Below are positions 11,455 through 26,400 of a stretch of 64,000 bases of DNA, one piece after another (positions within the stretch are counted from its first letter, which is position 1; every line of letters starts with the position of its first letter). The stretch covers positions 62,001-126,000 of the forward strand of contig NQMI01000087.1 in NCBI GenBank assembly GCA_002270565.1. Direction: 5' to 3'. The position numbers and the translations under genes are program-made. The notes below the pieces were generated by a model. That model did no database searches. It was not told the DNA's origin and was given only the letters and a program-made list of their open reading frames with translations. Source of the DNA: Stenocarpella maydis (Eukaryota; Ascomycota; Sordariomycetes; Diaporthales; Diaporthaceae).

Positions 11455-14400
11455 TACACCAAGCCGTGTCGGAGCAGAGGGCGTTGCGGCCCTATGCAGA
11501 GGCGGTTTGCGCCTGGGACGGCAGCTTCTCATACGAACAACTCATCTCTCTTTCGGATTACCTTGCCTCTCGGCTACAGATCTCTGGTGTCGGTCCTGAG
11601 ATCTTTGTTCCTATCTGCTTTGACAAGTCTAAATGGACGGTCGTTGCAATGTTGGCCGTGCTCAAGGCAGGTGGCATATTTGTGCCACTTGATCCTACAC
11701 ACCCTTTGTCGCGCCTTCGCGCCCTCGCAAGCAAGGTGCAAGCAAAGACCATCCTGTGTTCTCCCCAACACCAGGATATGCTACAGAGCGTGGCAACCGA
11801 GTTGATCGCCGTGGACGACCGGTTGTTCGTAAACCAACCAAAACACCACGAAGTCATCAACTCCGTCTCTTCCAAAAACGGTGCCTACATGATCTTTACA
11901 AGTGGCACAACTGGCGAGCCCAAGGGCGCCTTGATTGAACACGGGGCATTGTTGTCGAGCGCACTTGCCCATGGACCTGCCATGATGATGGACCACAACA
12001 CAAGATCACTACATTTTGCTGCGTCTACCTTTGATGTCAGCATCACGGAGATCCTCACATGTCTGATTCTTGGCGGCTGCGTCTGCATACCAAGCGAAGA
12101 CGCCCGGCTAAATGCCATCGAGGACGCCATTACTCAGCTCCAAGCCAACTGGGCGCTGTTAACGCCGACATTCGTCAAGTTCATCAACCCCTGCAATGTA
12201 CCATCTTTGAAGACACTAGTCACTGGCGGGGAGGCCATGACTCAGGCTGTTATCCATTCGTGGTCTCACATCAACCTCATCAACTGCTACGGCCCTGCAG
12301 AGACATCTGTTGTGTCACATGTACACAGAGGCATGAGGAAAGGAAAGAACCCGTTGAATATCGGCCATCAAGTCGGAGTTCATTGTTGGGTTGTTGATCG
12401 ATACAATCACGACCGACTGGTACCCGTTGGGGCAGTCGGTGAGTTGGTAATCGAAGGCCATACTCTTGCGCGGGAGTACTACCAAGAGCCCGAGAAAACG
12501 AGCGAGGCCTTTATTGTCGACCCATTATGGACACGAGACCAGCCACCGCGAAATGGCCCTAGAAGAATGTATAAGACGGGCGACCTGGTCAGGTACAACC
12601 ATGACGGGACATTTCACATCCGAGGACGCAAGGACTCACAAATCAAGTTCCACGGACAACGCATAGAGCTGGGGGAGATTGAACACCATGTTAACGCCAG
12701 TTCTGATATCAAGCACGGCATGGTGGTCCTGCCCAAGGATGGCTTCTGCAAGGGTCGACTCTTGGCCATTGTTCAGCTGGCCAATGATATGAACCAGGAC
12801 CTCGTACCCAAGGGTCAGCCGTATAAGCTGATTGGTGGTCACCTTGAGAACACCGCCCGAGAAAAAGTCGCCAGAGTGAAGCAGTTGCTTACTGAGAGGC
12901 TACCGCCGTACATGGTCCCTTCAATGTGGCTCGCCGTCGAGTTTATCCCTCGTCTTCAGTCTGGGAAGCTCGACCGCAAGCAGACCGCGAAGTGGGTTGA
13001 CGACATGAGTGAAGACCTGTACCGACAGCTAAACCCTGCAACGGCCACTGGGCCCTCTGAGGATCTCGTCTTCTCCAGCGAGACCGAGCAGGACTTACAC
13101 AAGATCTGGACCCACGTTCTGAACCTCAAGGCCGAACAGCTTGGCCTCCGACAGTCCTTCTTGAGCGTCGGCGGTGATTCCATCTCTGCGATGCAAGTCA
13201 TGAGCGAATGCAGAAAACGAGGCCTCGGCCTGAGCGTTTCACAAATAATTGGTTGCAGATCAATTAAAGCGCTAGCATTACAAGTCAAGGACATCGGCAG
13301 GCAATCATTCCACCAGGAGGTTCTTGAACGGCCGTTCGGGCTCTCGCCGATCCAGAAGCTCTACTTCTCCAGACCCGACCATGCCCGAGGCCACTACAAC
13401 CAGAGCTTTCTCCTTCGCACGAGCCAGCGCATTCCTGAGTCGGATCTGCGCAGGGCCATTGAGACTGTTGTACGGAGAAGGTCGATGCTCCGTGCCAGGT
13501 TCTCCCAGGACACCGCAGGTGAATGGCAGCAGCGTGTCACTAACGAGGTTGAATCTTCGTATCGGTTACGGGCCATCAACTTGGATTCGATCGACGAGGT
13601 TGACCACGCCCTTGTCGACAGCCAGACATGCCTTGAGGTGACTCACGGTCCACTCTTTGCCGCAGACCTCATCAGCGTAAAGGGGGGAGAGGAGCTATTG
13701 TTCGTCGTGGCGCACCACCTGGTGATTGACCTTGTTTCATGGCGCATCATCCTCCAGGAGCTGGAGGAGCTTCTGCTACAACCTGATGCCCCACTCCCTG
13801 ATACACGGTCAATATTGCCCTACCAGATATGGTGCAAGATGCAGTCGGAACATGCCCAGAGTCAGACGCCGGAGCAAGTTCTGCCAATCCAGGGCATCCC
13901 TGATGGGAACATCGAGTATTGGGGAATGGAGGACGTGCCGAACGTCTACGGGCAGATGGCCCGCGAAGGTTTTGATATTGGCCCTGCGCAAACCAACCTG
14001 CTGTTATCAAAATGTCACGAATCGCTGCGCACCGAGATTCCTGATGTTCTCATGGCAGCTATGATCTTCTCGTTTGGCCAGACGTTTACGGACCGTTCGA
14101 TCCCAGCCGTGTTCGCCGAAGGGCACGGCCGGGAATCATGGGATCCTTCCATCGACCTTTCCAACGTGGTTGGGTGGTTCACAACCATTTATCCTGTCTT
14201 CTCAGGATCTACATCACAGACTAGTCTTGTTGACACCGCCAAGATGGTCAAAGATGGACGACGCAAAGTTCTCGACAACGGAAGGCCTTACTTTGCGAGC
14301 CGCTGGCTGACAAAGGCGGGCGAGGACGCCTTTTCCCGTCACTGGCCGCTGGAGATTACGTTCAACTACCTTGGCCAGTACCAGCAGCTGGAACGTGAGG

Positions 14401-17400
14401 GTGCTCTCTTTACTCCGTTAGGTGATATTGCCGGAGAAGTGAAGGGTGCCGCCGACGGTGCAGACATCGGTCCTTTGACACCTTGCATATCTCTTTTCGA
14501 GGTCTCTGCCGTCATTCTCAAGGGATCCCTCCGGTTCTCTTTTGGGTTCAATCAGAATATGAGGCACCAGCCCAAGATCCGCCAGTGGATTAATTCCTGC
14601 CAACACAGCCTTGGCGCCCTGATCGAAACTTTGAGCAACATGACCCCTGAACCCACCTTGAGCGACTTCTCACTCCTCTCCCTTACATACGACCACCTTC
14701 GACTACTGACGGAACAAAAGCTCCCCAAGGCTGGGGTTAATTCTATGGATTTAGTCGAGGACATCTACCCTTGCTCTCCTATGCAGTCAGGACTCCTAAT
14801 CAGCACCACCAAAAACAGCGCATTTTACGCTGCGTATACACTCCACGAGGTTAAGACTAGAAGCGGTCTGCCGGTGGACGTCGAGAGACTTGCCAGTGCT
14901 TGGAAACAAATGATTGAGTACCACCCTATACTCAGGACCATTTTCGTTGAGAGTGTGGCCCAGCAAGACTCTCTGTACGATCAGGTAGTCCTAAAAGAAG
15001 TCAACTGTCCTCTCAACGTGTCTGAGAAGGATACAGAAGAAGAGGCACTCACAGCCCTGAGCTCACCCCCTCTGCATCAAAAAGAGAACTCGAATCTGTT
15101 GCACCACTTCGAAATTTGCACATCCAAGAGCGGCAAGGTATTTTGCAGACTTGATATCAGTCACGTCATTATGGACGGCACTTCTATGTCGATTCTCTTC
15201 CGTGACCTTTCCATGGCGTACGAAGGGACCATGGAGCCGCGCGAAGGTCCTCTCTACCGAAATTACATTGAGCACCTTCAAGGCCAGGCTATCCAACCTG
15301 GCATCGACTATTGGAAGTCACATCTTGCGGGGGTTGAGCCGTGCCACTTCCCCGTCCTCGACGATGGTGATGTTGTGGAACTCAAGGAGCTCAGACACCT
15401 GAGGGTCACCTTTGACGAGCTTGCAGACCTGCAGCGGTTGTGTGACGCTCGGGGGGTCACCATTGTTAACGCCATCTATACAGCCTGGGCACTGACACTC
15501 CGTCTTTATACCGCCTCGGAGGAGGTCTGCTTCGGGTACCTCACATCTGCTCGGGACTCGCAGATTGAGGGCATCCAGGATCTAGTCGGACCGGTGATTA
15601 ACATGGTTTCATGCCGCGTCAATGTCTCCAGCTCAACAACCTTGGGGGAAATCATGAGCCTCGTGCAGAGAGACTACCTGGATAGCCTGGAATACCGCCA
15701 CATTTCCTTGGCTGAAGTCCATCACGCACTGCATCTCTCCGATGCCGCTCTGTTCAACACAGCCCTGTCGTACAGAAAGCTCCCGCATACTCCAGAGAAC
15801 CCTCCGGACCTCTTGTTTCAGGAGTGCCGCCCCACTTATGATCCCGACGAGTATAATGTGTCCATCAACATCGAGGCGGACGACAACAACATGGCCATTG
15901 ACTTGATGTATTGGTCGGATACCCTATCAGATGGCCAAGCCGCGAATGTCGCCAGCACATTCACCCAGGCGCTCAGCAATGTGCTTCACCACTGCGATCA
16001 ACCCATTGCTCAGGTTGAGCACCTCGGATCCTGGCACAGACAGCAGCTCTGCCAGTGGAACCAGCAAATTCCCGAAGCCATCGAGAGCTGCCTACACGAC
16101 CTGTTCAAGCAGCAGGCAATATCTCGCCCTGAAGCTCCCGCGATTACATCATGGGACATGGACTTCACATTTGCTGAGCTCGATAATGCCTCTACCAAGC
16201 TCGCCCTTCATATCAGTTCCTTGGGTGTTGGCCTGGAAGACTTTGTGCTCGTTTGCTTCGATAAGTCTCCTTTCGCTATAGTCGCCATGCTGGCCATCAT
16301 GAAGGCTGGCGGCGCATGCGTACCCCTGGATCCAGCGCATCCAGATGCTGCGCTGCAGCTACGTGCAGAGGACACAGGCGCCTCTGTAGCGCTCGTGTCG
16401 CCTTCATTCGCGTCCAGGATCAGTACCATGGTCAAGACGACAGTGGCTGTGGACGCTCAGCTACTCCAGACCATTTCTGTTATGCCGGAACTTCCTCTCC
16501 CCCAAGTCACACCCCATAATGCCTGCTTCGTCATCTACACCTCGGGCAGCACGGGTAGACCTAAGGGTGTGGTTCTGGAGCACAGGGGGATTGCTACCAA
16601 TGCTGAATACTCGGGTCCCAAGCTGGGCTACGAGAGCGACTCGAGGGTCCTGCAGTTTGCTTCGCACACTTTCGACAATAGCATTGCCGAGATCTTCACC
16701 ACACTCACTCGTGGAGGCTGCGTATGTGTGCCTTCGGACCACGAGAGGCTGAACGACTTGGCCGGTGCGATCAACCGCTACGGAGTCACCTTGGCCGATA
16801 TCACCCCAACTGTTGCTTGCCTTCTCCCGCCAACAGAAGTCCCGACGCTGAAGACTTTGGCTCTTGGCGGCGAAGCTGTGACCAACACATGTGTTGACAT
16901 GTGGCGCGACTTTGTGAGTTTGCAATGTTGCTACGGGCCTTCAGAATGCTCCGTCAACTCAACCTACTGTGGAGATATCTCCCAGCCAGGGAAGGCTACA
17001 AACATTGGCCGCGCCATCGGTTGCGTTGCTTGGGTTGTCGATACTGCCGATCACAACTCTCTGCTTCCAATCGGTTGCGTGGGCGAGCTCCTCATCGACG
17101 GCCCCATCGTCTCTCGTGGGTATCTGAATCTTCCAGAAAGGATGGCGCAGTCCTTTGTACTTCCACCTACCTTTCTGGAAAGGATTAAGGTTCAAGGAGG
17201 AGGCCTGGATCGGAAACTATACAAGACTGGCGACCTGGTACGCTACAACTCCGATGGCACTCTGACCTACTTGGGAAGAAAGGACCACCAAGTCAAGCTT
17301 AACGGCCAACGCATTGAGCTGGGTGAGATTGAGCACCACATCCAAAAACACCTCCCCGAGGGCTGGATATCTGCTGTTGAGCTAGTCTTCTCCGAGGGCA

Positions 17401-20400
17401 AGAAATCGCTAGCCTGCTTCGTTTGTGCCGATGCAGACGCCTCCCTCGCCGACAGCAGCAACGAGATCACGATTGTGGGCATGAACAAAGAGTATAGGGC
17501 TCGGTTCAAAGACATGGAGGTGCTTCTGTCTACCCTCATTCCTACCTACATGGTCCCATCCGTTTGGTTGCCCATAAACAAGATGCCCTTGACTGCATCT
17601 GGCAAGCTGAACCGGGGCAGCCTCCGACTGCTTGCACAAATGGTTCCTGCACCACTCATGGCCTCTTACAAGCTCGCCTTGAAGTCCGGCAGGGTTCCAT
17701 CAAGTGAGGAAGAGAAACAAATGGCTGCCATTTGGGCTTCTGTACTTGGCATCGACGCGGGGTCCATCGGAGTTGAAGATCATTTCTTCAGACTTGGAGG
17801 CGACTCTATTGGTGCCATGAGATTGGTCACACTAGCACGACAGCACGATATCAATCTGACCGTGGCTAGCATCTTCGAAAAGCCGTCCTTGTTGGACATG
17901 GTCCACTCAGCACACCCCTTGACCAAGGAAATCGCCACGACCGTCCAGCCGTTTTCGCTGTTATCCAATGTGGCTTCCGTGGATGTGCTGCAGCGAGAGG
18001 TTGCGGCCCTTGCTCGCATAGATGCTGAAGCCATTCAGGATTTGTACCCTTGTACCCCAACACAAGAGGGCCTTGTGGCCCTCTCGATGAAAGAGCCAGG
18101 GGCATATGTTGCCCAGCTCGTCTACCGCCTGCCAGATGGAATAGACGTCATGAAATTCAAGAGAGCTTGCGAACTCGTAGTCCAAGCCGAACCGACACTG
18201 AGAACTAGAATTGTCCATACCGAAGATATCGGGTTCGTGCAGGTTGTGGTAGCTGTGGATGCGCCTCAGTGGTCCACGGTGGCAAGTGTCGACGAGGTGG
18301 AACAGTTCCGGCGTCAGCTTCCTCTCCACAATGGCGGGAGACTGACTAACTATAACCTTGTTGATACTGGCTCCACTGGAGTCCTATTCGTCTGGGATAT
18401 TCACCATGCACTCTACGACGGCTGGTGTTTGCCTCTCATGTTGGAAAAGATTAAGCGATGCTACGAGGATGTGCCGAGTCCCGCAGAGCTCAGCGGCCCT
18501 TCATATTCCAAATTCATCCAATATCTTACAGAAATTGACGCGGATCAATCACACGAGTTCTGGGAGTCATACCTATCCAACATCTCGACCCAACACTTTC
18601 CACGCCTGCCCAGCCCTGGTTATCAGTCAAGCGCGAGTAGTCTCTTGATTCACAAGGCAGAGTTGAGCCGCCGTCAGGTCGGATCCGAGATCACTACGGC
18701 TACGAGAATCCGTGCAGCTTGGGCACTGACCATTTCCACTTACTCGACGACAAACGATGTCGTGTTTTGGGAAACTCTTACGGGGCGGGACGCTCCTGTA
18801 GATGGAATCGAGGAAATGGTGGGCGCGACGTTGGCAACTGTACCGACACGAATGGTAATTGATTCTTCGCATACAGTTGCTGGGCTTCTTGGCTACGTCC
18901 AAGAAAAGTCAGCAGCTGTGAGGCGCCATCAATATACCGGCATACAGCAAATCAAACGCATCAACGCTGATACTGCCCTTGCGTGTGGCGCCCAGAACCT
19001 CATAGCCATCAACCACGGGCCACGAGAGTTGACGGATACTTTCTGGGACGAGCAGACCAACGAGATGGCTGGCACAAACTTCTACTCGTATCCCCTCATG
19101 CTCTCATGCCACATTGGAGATTCTGAGCTTGAGACCGTTGTGCATTTTGACCACAACGTCATCTCAGAATCACACATGCGGCGCGTCATGGACCAGTTCG
19201 AATTGATGTTGCAATCCGTATCATCCCCTGAGCTGCGGGATGAAAAGATTGGGAACCTGGCCATGCTGACCCCCAACGATATCCGGACGCTGCAGGAGCT
19301 CAATAGTTCAGCAACGCCTCCTGTCAATCGACTCATACACGAGGTCATCCTGGATCAGGCTCTTACCAAAGCACAGGACAAGCTGGCCGTCTGCGCGTGG
19401 GATCACAGCCTCACCTATTCGGAACTGGATGATCAATCTACGCGTCTCGCATGTTTGCTCGTCGAGAACGGCGTTCAAGCCAATTCCATCGTTCCAATTT
19501 GCATGGAAAAGTCATCTCTCGTCGTCATCTCCATCATGGCAATCCTCAAGTCGGGTGCTGCCTTTGTCTCCCTGGACCCTGCCCATCCTGATGTCCGGAT
19601 CAACGGCATTCTCGGTGATGTTGAGGCCAGCGTTCTCCTCTCCTCCCCGCAGTATGCTGAGCGTCTGGGACATCTCGGACCAAAGGTGATCCAGGTGTCA
19701 CAAGACTTCGTCAATAGCATCGCACAGCGCCAGAAGCCGACTGTTTCTCTTTCCGTCGACAGCCCGGCCTATGTCATCTTTACCTCCGGCACAACTGGGA
19801 AACCCAAGGGGACAATCGTCAGTCACTCAGCCTTTTGCACAGGTGCAACAGCCCATGGTCGCGCTCTGGGCATGACCGAGTCGTCTCGTGTCTTGCAGTT
19901 TGCATCCTATACTTTTGACGCTAGCATTATGGAGATCTTGACCACTCTTATTCACGGTGGCGTTGTCTGTGTGCCCAGTGACGAGGAACGCATTAATAAT
20001 ATCGCGAGCGCTATCAATCGAATGCAAGTCAATTGGACATTGCTGACACCCTCAGTTGCCCAGCTGATCTCACCGTCCCTGACACCTGGGCTCAAGACAC
20101 TGGTGCTTGGAGGCGAGGCCATGTCCTCTGCTCACATCTCTACCTGGGCGCCATCGGTCCAGCTGATGAACGCGTATGGACCTAGTGAGACTGCCGTCAT
20201 CGCTACCGTTAACTCCAACGTCACGCTTGAATCGGGTCCTTCTGATATTGGTCATGCAGTGGGAGGCATCTGCTGGGTCGTCGATGCGAACAACCACAAC
20301 AGACTGATGCCAATTGGCGCCGTCGGTGAGCTCGTGGTGGAGGGCCCAACCCTCGCCCAAGGCTATCTCAAGAATGCCCACAAGACGGCAGAATCATTCA

Positions 20401-23400
20401 TCACCAACCCGAAGTGGTGCAGCGAGTTTCCTAGCACTGCTGGGGGCAACGAGCGCAGGATGTACAAGACTGGAGACCTGGTCAAGGTCGGCGACGATGG
20501 GACCATTCTCTTCCAGAACAGAAAAGATGACCAAGTTAAAGTCAACGGTCAGAGACTCGAGCTGGCTGAAGTCGAGCACCACCTCGGCGGAGATCCTCTG
20601 ATCCAGCATTGTCTAGCGGCTGTTCCGTCGTCTGGTGCTTTCAAGGGGCGTCTCGTCGCCGTCCTATGTTTGCAGTCACAAGCCACGACGAGAAATACCA
20701 CGCAGAATGAAGAGATGCAGGTCCTCGGGGAATATTCCTTCTCCGAAATAAAAAGTATCCGTGAGAATTTAGCTGGACACCTGCCAGCTTACATGATTCC
20801 GACCGCGTGGATTGTCGTCGGCCGCATCCATCTCCTCCCGTCTGGTAAGCTTGACCGCAGGCGTGTGACGAACTGCGTCGAGAGGATGACTGCCGAACAT
20901 TACCAACTTGTTCTCAACGCACAGGAGAAGACCACTGCTCTAGACAGAGAGGCGTCAGAGGTGGAGGTCAAGCTTCGGTCTGCCTGGGCCAAGGTCCTCA
21001 ACGTCAAGGTGGACTCGGTGCCATTCAACCAATCTTTCCTTCATCTGGGAGGCGATTCAATCTCGGCAATGCAGTTGATGGCTGTCTGCAGGTCCTCAAA
21101 CATGGGCGTGTCGGTTGGTCAAATCATGAAGAGCAAGTCAATCATCGAGCTTGCGTCTTGTGTCGCCGCTGTCGAGCAGGTTGTGCATGAGCAGGAGCAG
21201 GAGAATGTGTCTTTTGACTTGTCTCCCATCCAAAAGGTGTACTTCGAATGTTTCGGTACCGACTCTACTCATTTCAACCAGAGCCTGCTTCTGGAAACTA
21301 CACGCACAATCACTTCCCGGGAGCTCGCGTCAGCCTTGGAAACCATCATCAGAACACACAGCATGCTGCGCGCTCGCTACTCGCAGGCCAATGGCAACTG
21401 GTATCAGCGTATAACTAGCGAAGTCACCGGATCGTACACTCTCCATACACACGACAAAGTCGACCAGAGTCATCTCGTTGCATTGGTCGAAGAGAGCCAG
21501 AAGTCTTTGAACATCATCGAGGGACCTCTACTAGCCGCGGACATTTTTGAGATGAGTTCAACCGGCCATCAAATTGTTTCCATCGTCGCCCACCACCTTG
21601 TCGTCGATGTTGTTTCTTGGAATATTATCCTGCAAGACCTGAATGGACTCTTGTCGTCAGCCGCCTACAGACCCGCGAAACCACTTTCATTCCAAGCATG
21701 GCTCTCTCTGCAACATGAGGAAGTTCGCAAAACGGCACTCGAACAGGTTTTCCACGGCATTCCGGCACCTCCGCAAGATCTCTCATACTGGGGGATGCAA
21801 GGCGTACCCAATGTCCACGGCGACTCACTCAGCGAGACAATAGAGCTGGCCACGGATGACTCGCTTCTACTCTTGGGGCCTTGTCACGACGCTTTTAACA
21901 CCGAAGTTGTCGATGTCTTGTTAGCCTCGCTGTTGGTATCCTTCCGCCAAATCTTTTCAGACCGCCCCGCTGTCCCATCAATATTCAATGAAGGTCATGG
22001 CAGAGAGCCCTGGGAGCATGAACTAGACTTATCACGCACCGTTGGGTGGTTTACCACTCTCTCCCCAGTCTACTTGCCCGAAAGCTTGCCCTCCAAGCTA
22101 GACATTCTCAATGCTGTGCTATGGGTGAGGGACTTCAGACAAAAGCTCCCCGGAAAGGGCCGTCCTTACTTTGCTCACAAAATGCTGTCTGATCACAGCC
22201 AGATGACTCCCCGTGAATGGCCCGTGGAAGTGGCATTCAACTTTCTCGGCCACACAGACCTAATAAAGTCTGAAGACTCGGTATTCACGGCTGTCAATGG
22301 GAGCATATCGGACTCTGTGAGTTCAAAAACCGACATTGGGGCCAACGTCCCTCGCCTCGCACTCGTTGAGATCTCAGCTGCCTTCTCTGGTCAAAGATTA
22401 AGCTTGAGCTTCTCGTTCAATCATCAAATGAATCGCCAATCATATATCCCAAAGTGGATGGCGGCTTGCAAGGCGTCAATTCAACAGGCTATTCAGAAGC
22501 TATCTGAAATCAGACATGAACGGCCAACCGCTGACCTGTCTCTTCTTCCCCTTGCTTTTGGGACCGGATCCCGGGTCGGGGATAAGCTCACTGAAATGGG
22601 CGTTTCTCATCTCGAAGAGGTCGAAGCTGCATACCCATGCTCTCCGGTACAGCAGGGTATTCTCCTGGCACAGATAAGGCACCCCGAATGCTATTCGTAC
22701 TCGATCACCTTTTCGATGAAGTCCAAGCAACCGGGCGATGCCGTGGACGTACAGCGCCTAGCTGATGCCTGGCAACGCGTAGTGCAACGGCATTCGACCC
22801 TGCGAACCGTGTTTGTGGACAGTTTACTCCAGGAAGGAGTAATGGACCAAGTAGTCCTGCGGGAGCACCGTGCTGATATTGCTTTCCACGGTTACTCCGA
22901 CAGCGGGCCAGCTCAAATACTTGGTCTACATTCGCCACTAGGTCTTCCCACCGATCGACCACCCCATCGCCTCAATATTTTCAAGGATCCAGAAGGAACG
23001 GTGTTCTGTGTTCTAGAGATGAGCCATGCGCTTGCCGACGGATCATCGATGCCCATTCTGTTCCATGACCTGGCCTTGGCGTACGAAGGTGCCCTCGCCA
23101 CCACAGGTCTTTCTGTATACAGAGACTACGTCGCTTACTTGCAGCGAAGCCGGGGCTCCCAAGACATCGATTACTGGAAAGAATACCTCTCTGGGGCTGA
23201 GCCTTGTTATCTACCTTCACGAACTGGTGGAGCCGAAGTGCCCAAGACTTTGCGAGCGCTGAACTGGCATATCTCCCATGTGGCTGAACTTCAACGGTTC
23301 TGCATCGAAAAAGGTTTCACGCTCTCCAACGTGCTTCAGTTGGCCTGGGCACTAGTCCTTCAAGCATATACAGGCCTTGACGACGTCCTGTTTGGATATC

Positions 23401-26400
23401 TGGTTGCCGGGAGGGACATCCCCGTGTCTGATATTGAGCAGGCAGTCGGGGTCTATATCAACATGCTGGTATGCCGAGTGCGTCTCAGCTCGTCTATCAG
23501 CCTGGGCGATGTCCTCAATTCCGTCCAGGAAGACCTCGCAGCGGCGATGAATCACAAGCACGTCTCACTTGCTGATTTGCAACACTCTATGGGTGCTGGC
23601 AACGAGCCTCTGTTCAACACTGCCTACTCCTTCCAGAGAAGATCTGTCTCCAAGTCAATGGCCACGGAAGCCGTTTCGTTCGACATTAGTGACGCGCATG
23701 ATCCTAGTGAATACGATTTGACCGTCAACGTCGAAGTTTGGGACACGAGCGTGGAGCTGCAGCTGTGCTACTGGACAGACAAGATTCTAGATTCACAGGC
23801 CAGCAATCTTGCTTCCACGCTGGACCAAATCTTGACTTCGATCGTGACGTGTGACCTGGTGGCGCCGACAGGAGAACTTCATATGCTCAGTGCCCACTGC
23901 TCGAGACAGCTGCTATCATGGAACAATACCGAACCGGAGTACTTGGACGAGTGCGTTCACCACGTCTTTGAGCAAAACGTCCGACAACAACCAGATGAGA
24001 CACCGGCTGTTGAGGCATGGGATGGAAAGTTCACCTACCTGCAGCTAGACGTGGCGGCTTCACAGCTCGCCCAGCACCTGGTATCTCTCGGGGTCAGGCC
24101 CGATACATACGTCCCTCTTTGCTTCCAAAAGTCGGCATGGACAGTCGTCGCCATGTTGGCTGTTCTCAAGGCTGGCGGCGCTTTCGTCCCTCTGGACCCT
24201 ACTTACCCACCTGAGCGAGTCCATTTTATCGTCCACAACGTCGATGCTAAAATAATTCTTTGCTCGCCTTCTTTGACGAACAAGTTTGATGCTTTGGATA
24301 TCCCGACATTTGCTGTCGCTCCGGAGACTGTATCGCTATTACCTCAGGTACAGGAAGTATCCCTTGGAGCCCAGGTTAGACCGAACAATGCGGCCTACAT
24401 CATCTTCACCTCGGGCACCACTGGTCTTCCCAAAGGCACAATTATTGAGCACGGTCCCTTCACAACCGGGGCCACGGCCCATGCCAAGGCCATAAAGATG
24501 AACTCTACCTCTCGTGTGCTGCAGTTCGCATCATACACGTTCGATGCTAGCGTCATGGAGATCCTGTCTACCTTGTTAGTCGGCGGCTGCGTCTGCATTC
24601 CCAGTGATCAGGAACGCATGAACGACCTGGCTGCTGTGATGACCAAGTTGAATGTCAACTGGACCCTTCTTACACCAGCCGTGGCAAGCGTGTTAAAGCC
24701 AGACAGCATGCCAACCCTCAAGGTGCTCGTTACCGGTGGTGAAGCAATGTCGACAGATCATATTGCCAAGTGGGCGAGCCACGCGGCCCTCATCAACGCC
24801 TATGGGCCGAGCGAGGCATGTGTCATCGCTGCTACAAGCACAAAAGTTGAACATCACGGTACGGTCCTAAACTCAGACCCCGCCACAATTGGGCGTGCTG
24901 TCGGCTGTCGTTGCTGGATCGTTGATCCACGCAACCATAACCGCCTCATGCCCATCGGAAGCATCGGTGAGCTCTTGATTGAAGGGCCCATTGTTGCGAG
25001 GGGGTACCTGGGCAATGACGCCAAGACAAGGGAGGCTTTCATAGAGCATCCGTCATGGCGTACAGGTATGGACCTCGCTGGCGGCCGCATAGACCGTATG
25101 TACAAGACTGGTGATCTAGTCGCGTACAACCCGGACGGCTCCCTCAGCTATATCGCACGCCTCGACACCCAGGTCAAGCTCAACGGACAGCGTATCGAAG
25201 TCGGCGAGATCGAACATCACGTCAGAGCCAACTTACCAGCTGACGTCCAGTCAGCTGTTGACCTTGTGGTTCCCCAGAGCAAGACATCTACAAAGGCACT
25301 GGCAGTGTTCTTCACCATTAGTGGAAGTGCCGGAGATACTGCATCCGGGGAGACGGATGCAATTCTCTTACCCCCGTCAAGTGGTTCCGCCAAACTTGGC
25401 CAGTCGCTCAAGACGGCACTTCGGGGTGCTCTGCCCTCACACATGGTGCCAACTATTTACATCCCGGTGAACAGGATGCCCTGGACGCTGGCTGGGAAAC
25501 TAGACCGCAAGAGGCTCAAGACAATTGCTCAGTCTATAGCGCCCCAGCACATGGCCTCCTACAAGCTCGCAGGGGTCAGCACAAGCCGAGCTGTTACCAC
25601 GTCGATGCAACGCAGAATGCAGAAAATCTGGGCAAAGGTTCTGAACATCAAACCAGAAAGCATAAGCAGAGATGATAGCTTTTTCAGGCTAGGCGGTGAT
25701 TCAATTGGGGCCATGAAGCTTGTCTCTGCTGCGAGAACGGAGGACGTTATAATCACCGCCAAGAACGTCTTTGAGAACCCCGTCCTGTCGGATATGGCAG
25801 CGTCGTGCAAACTCTCCAATGGGGCTTCCGCCACTAATGTGGAGCGCCTTTCTCTGCTACGAGACGTTGCGTCTCCGTCTCTGCTTCTCGGCGAGCTTGC
25901 AGAACGCTGTGGTATCCAGAAGGGCCAGATCCAAGACGTGTACCCGTGTAGCTCCCTCCAAGAAGGGCTCATGGCTGCGTCTATGCAGAGTCCAGGTGCA
26001 TATGTCGCCAGAAATGTATTTGAACTGGCTTCGAGTGTCGAAATTGACCGTTTGAAGCTGGCGTGGCAAAAGACCGTTGACCAAGTCGACATCCTGAGAT
26101 CACGCGTTGTCAACAGCCAGTCCCTCAAGTCATACCAGGTCGTTCTCGAGTCGCATAAGATCGAGTGGGAAACCTACACCAGCCTTGAATCTGCCATTGA
26201 GAACATCAGAACAGTTCCAGAACACAATGGAGGGATCCTGGCCCGTTACGCAATTGTCAACCCGGCTGGTTCAGGCCCCAGCCACCTGGTGTGGACCATC
26301 CATCATGCGCTATACGATGCTTGGAGTATGCCCCCTGTCCTGAATATGGTTTCGGAATTCTACCACGGAGATGGCTGTGCGGAACTGAGGCCGGCCGTTT

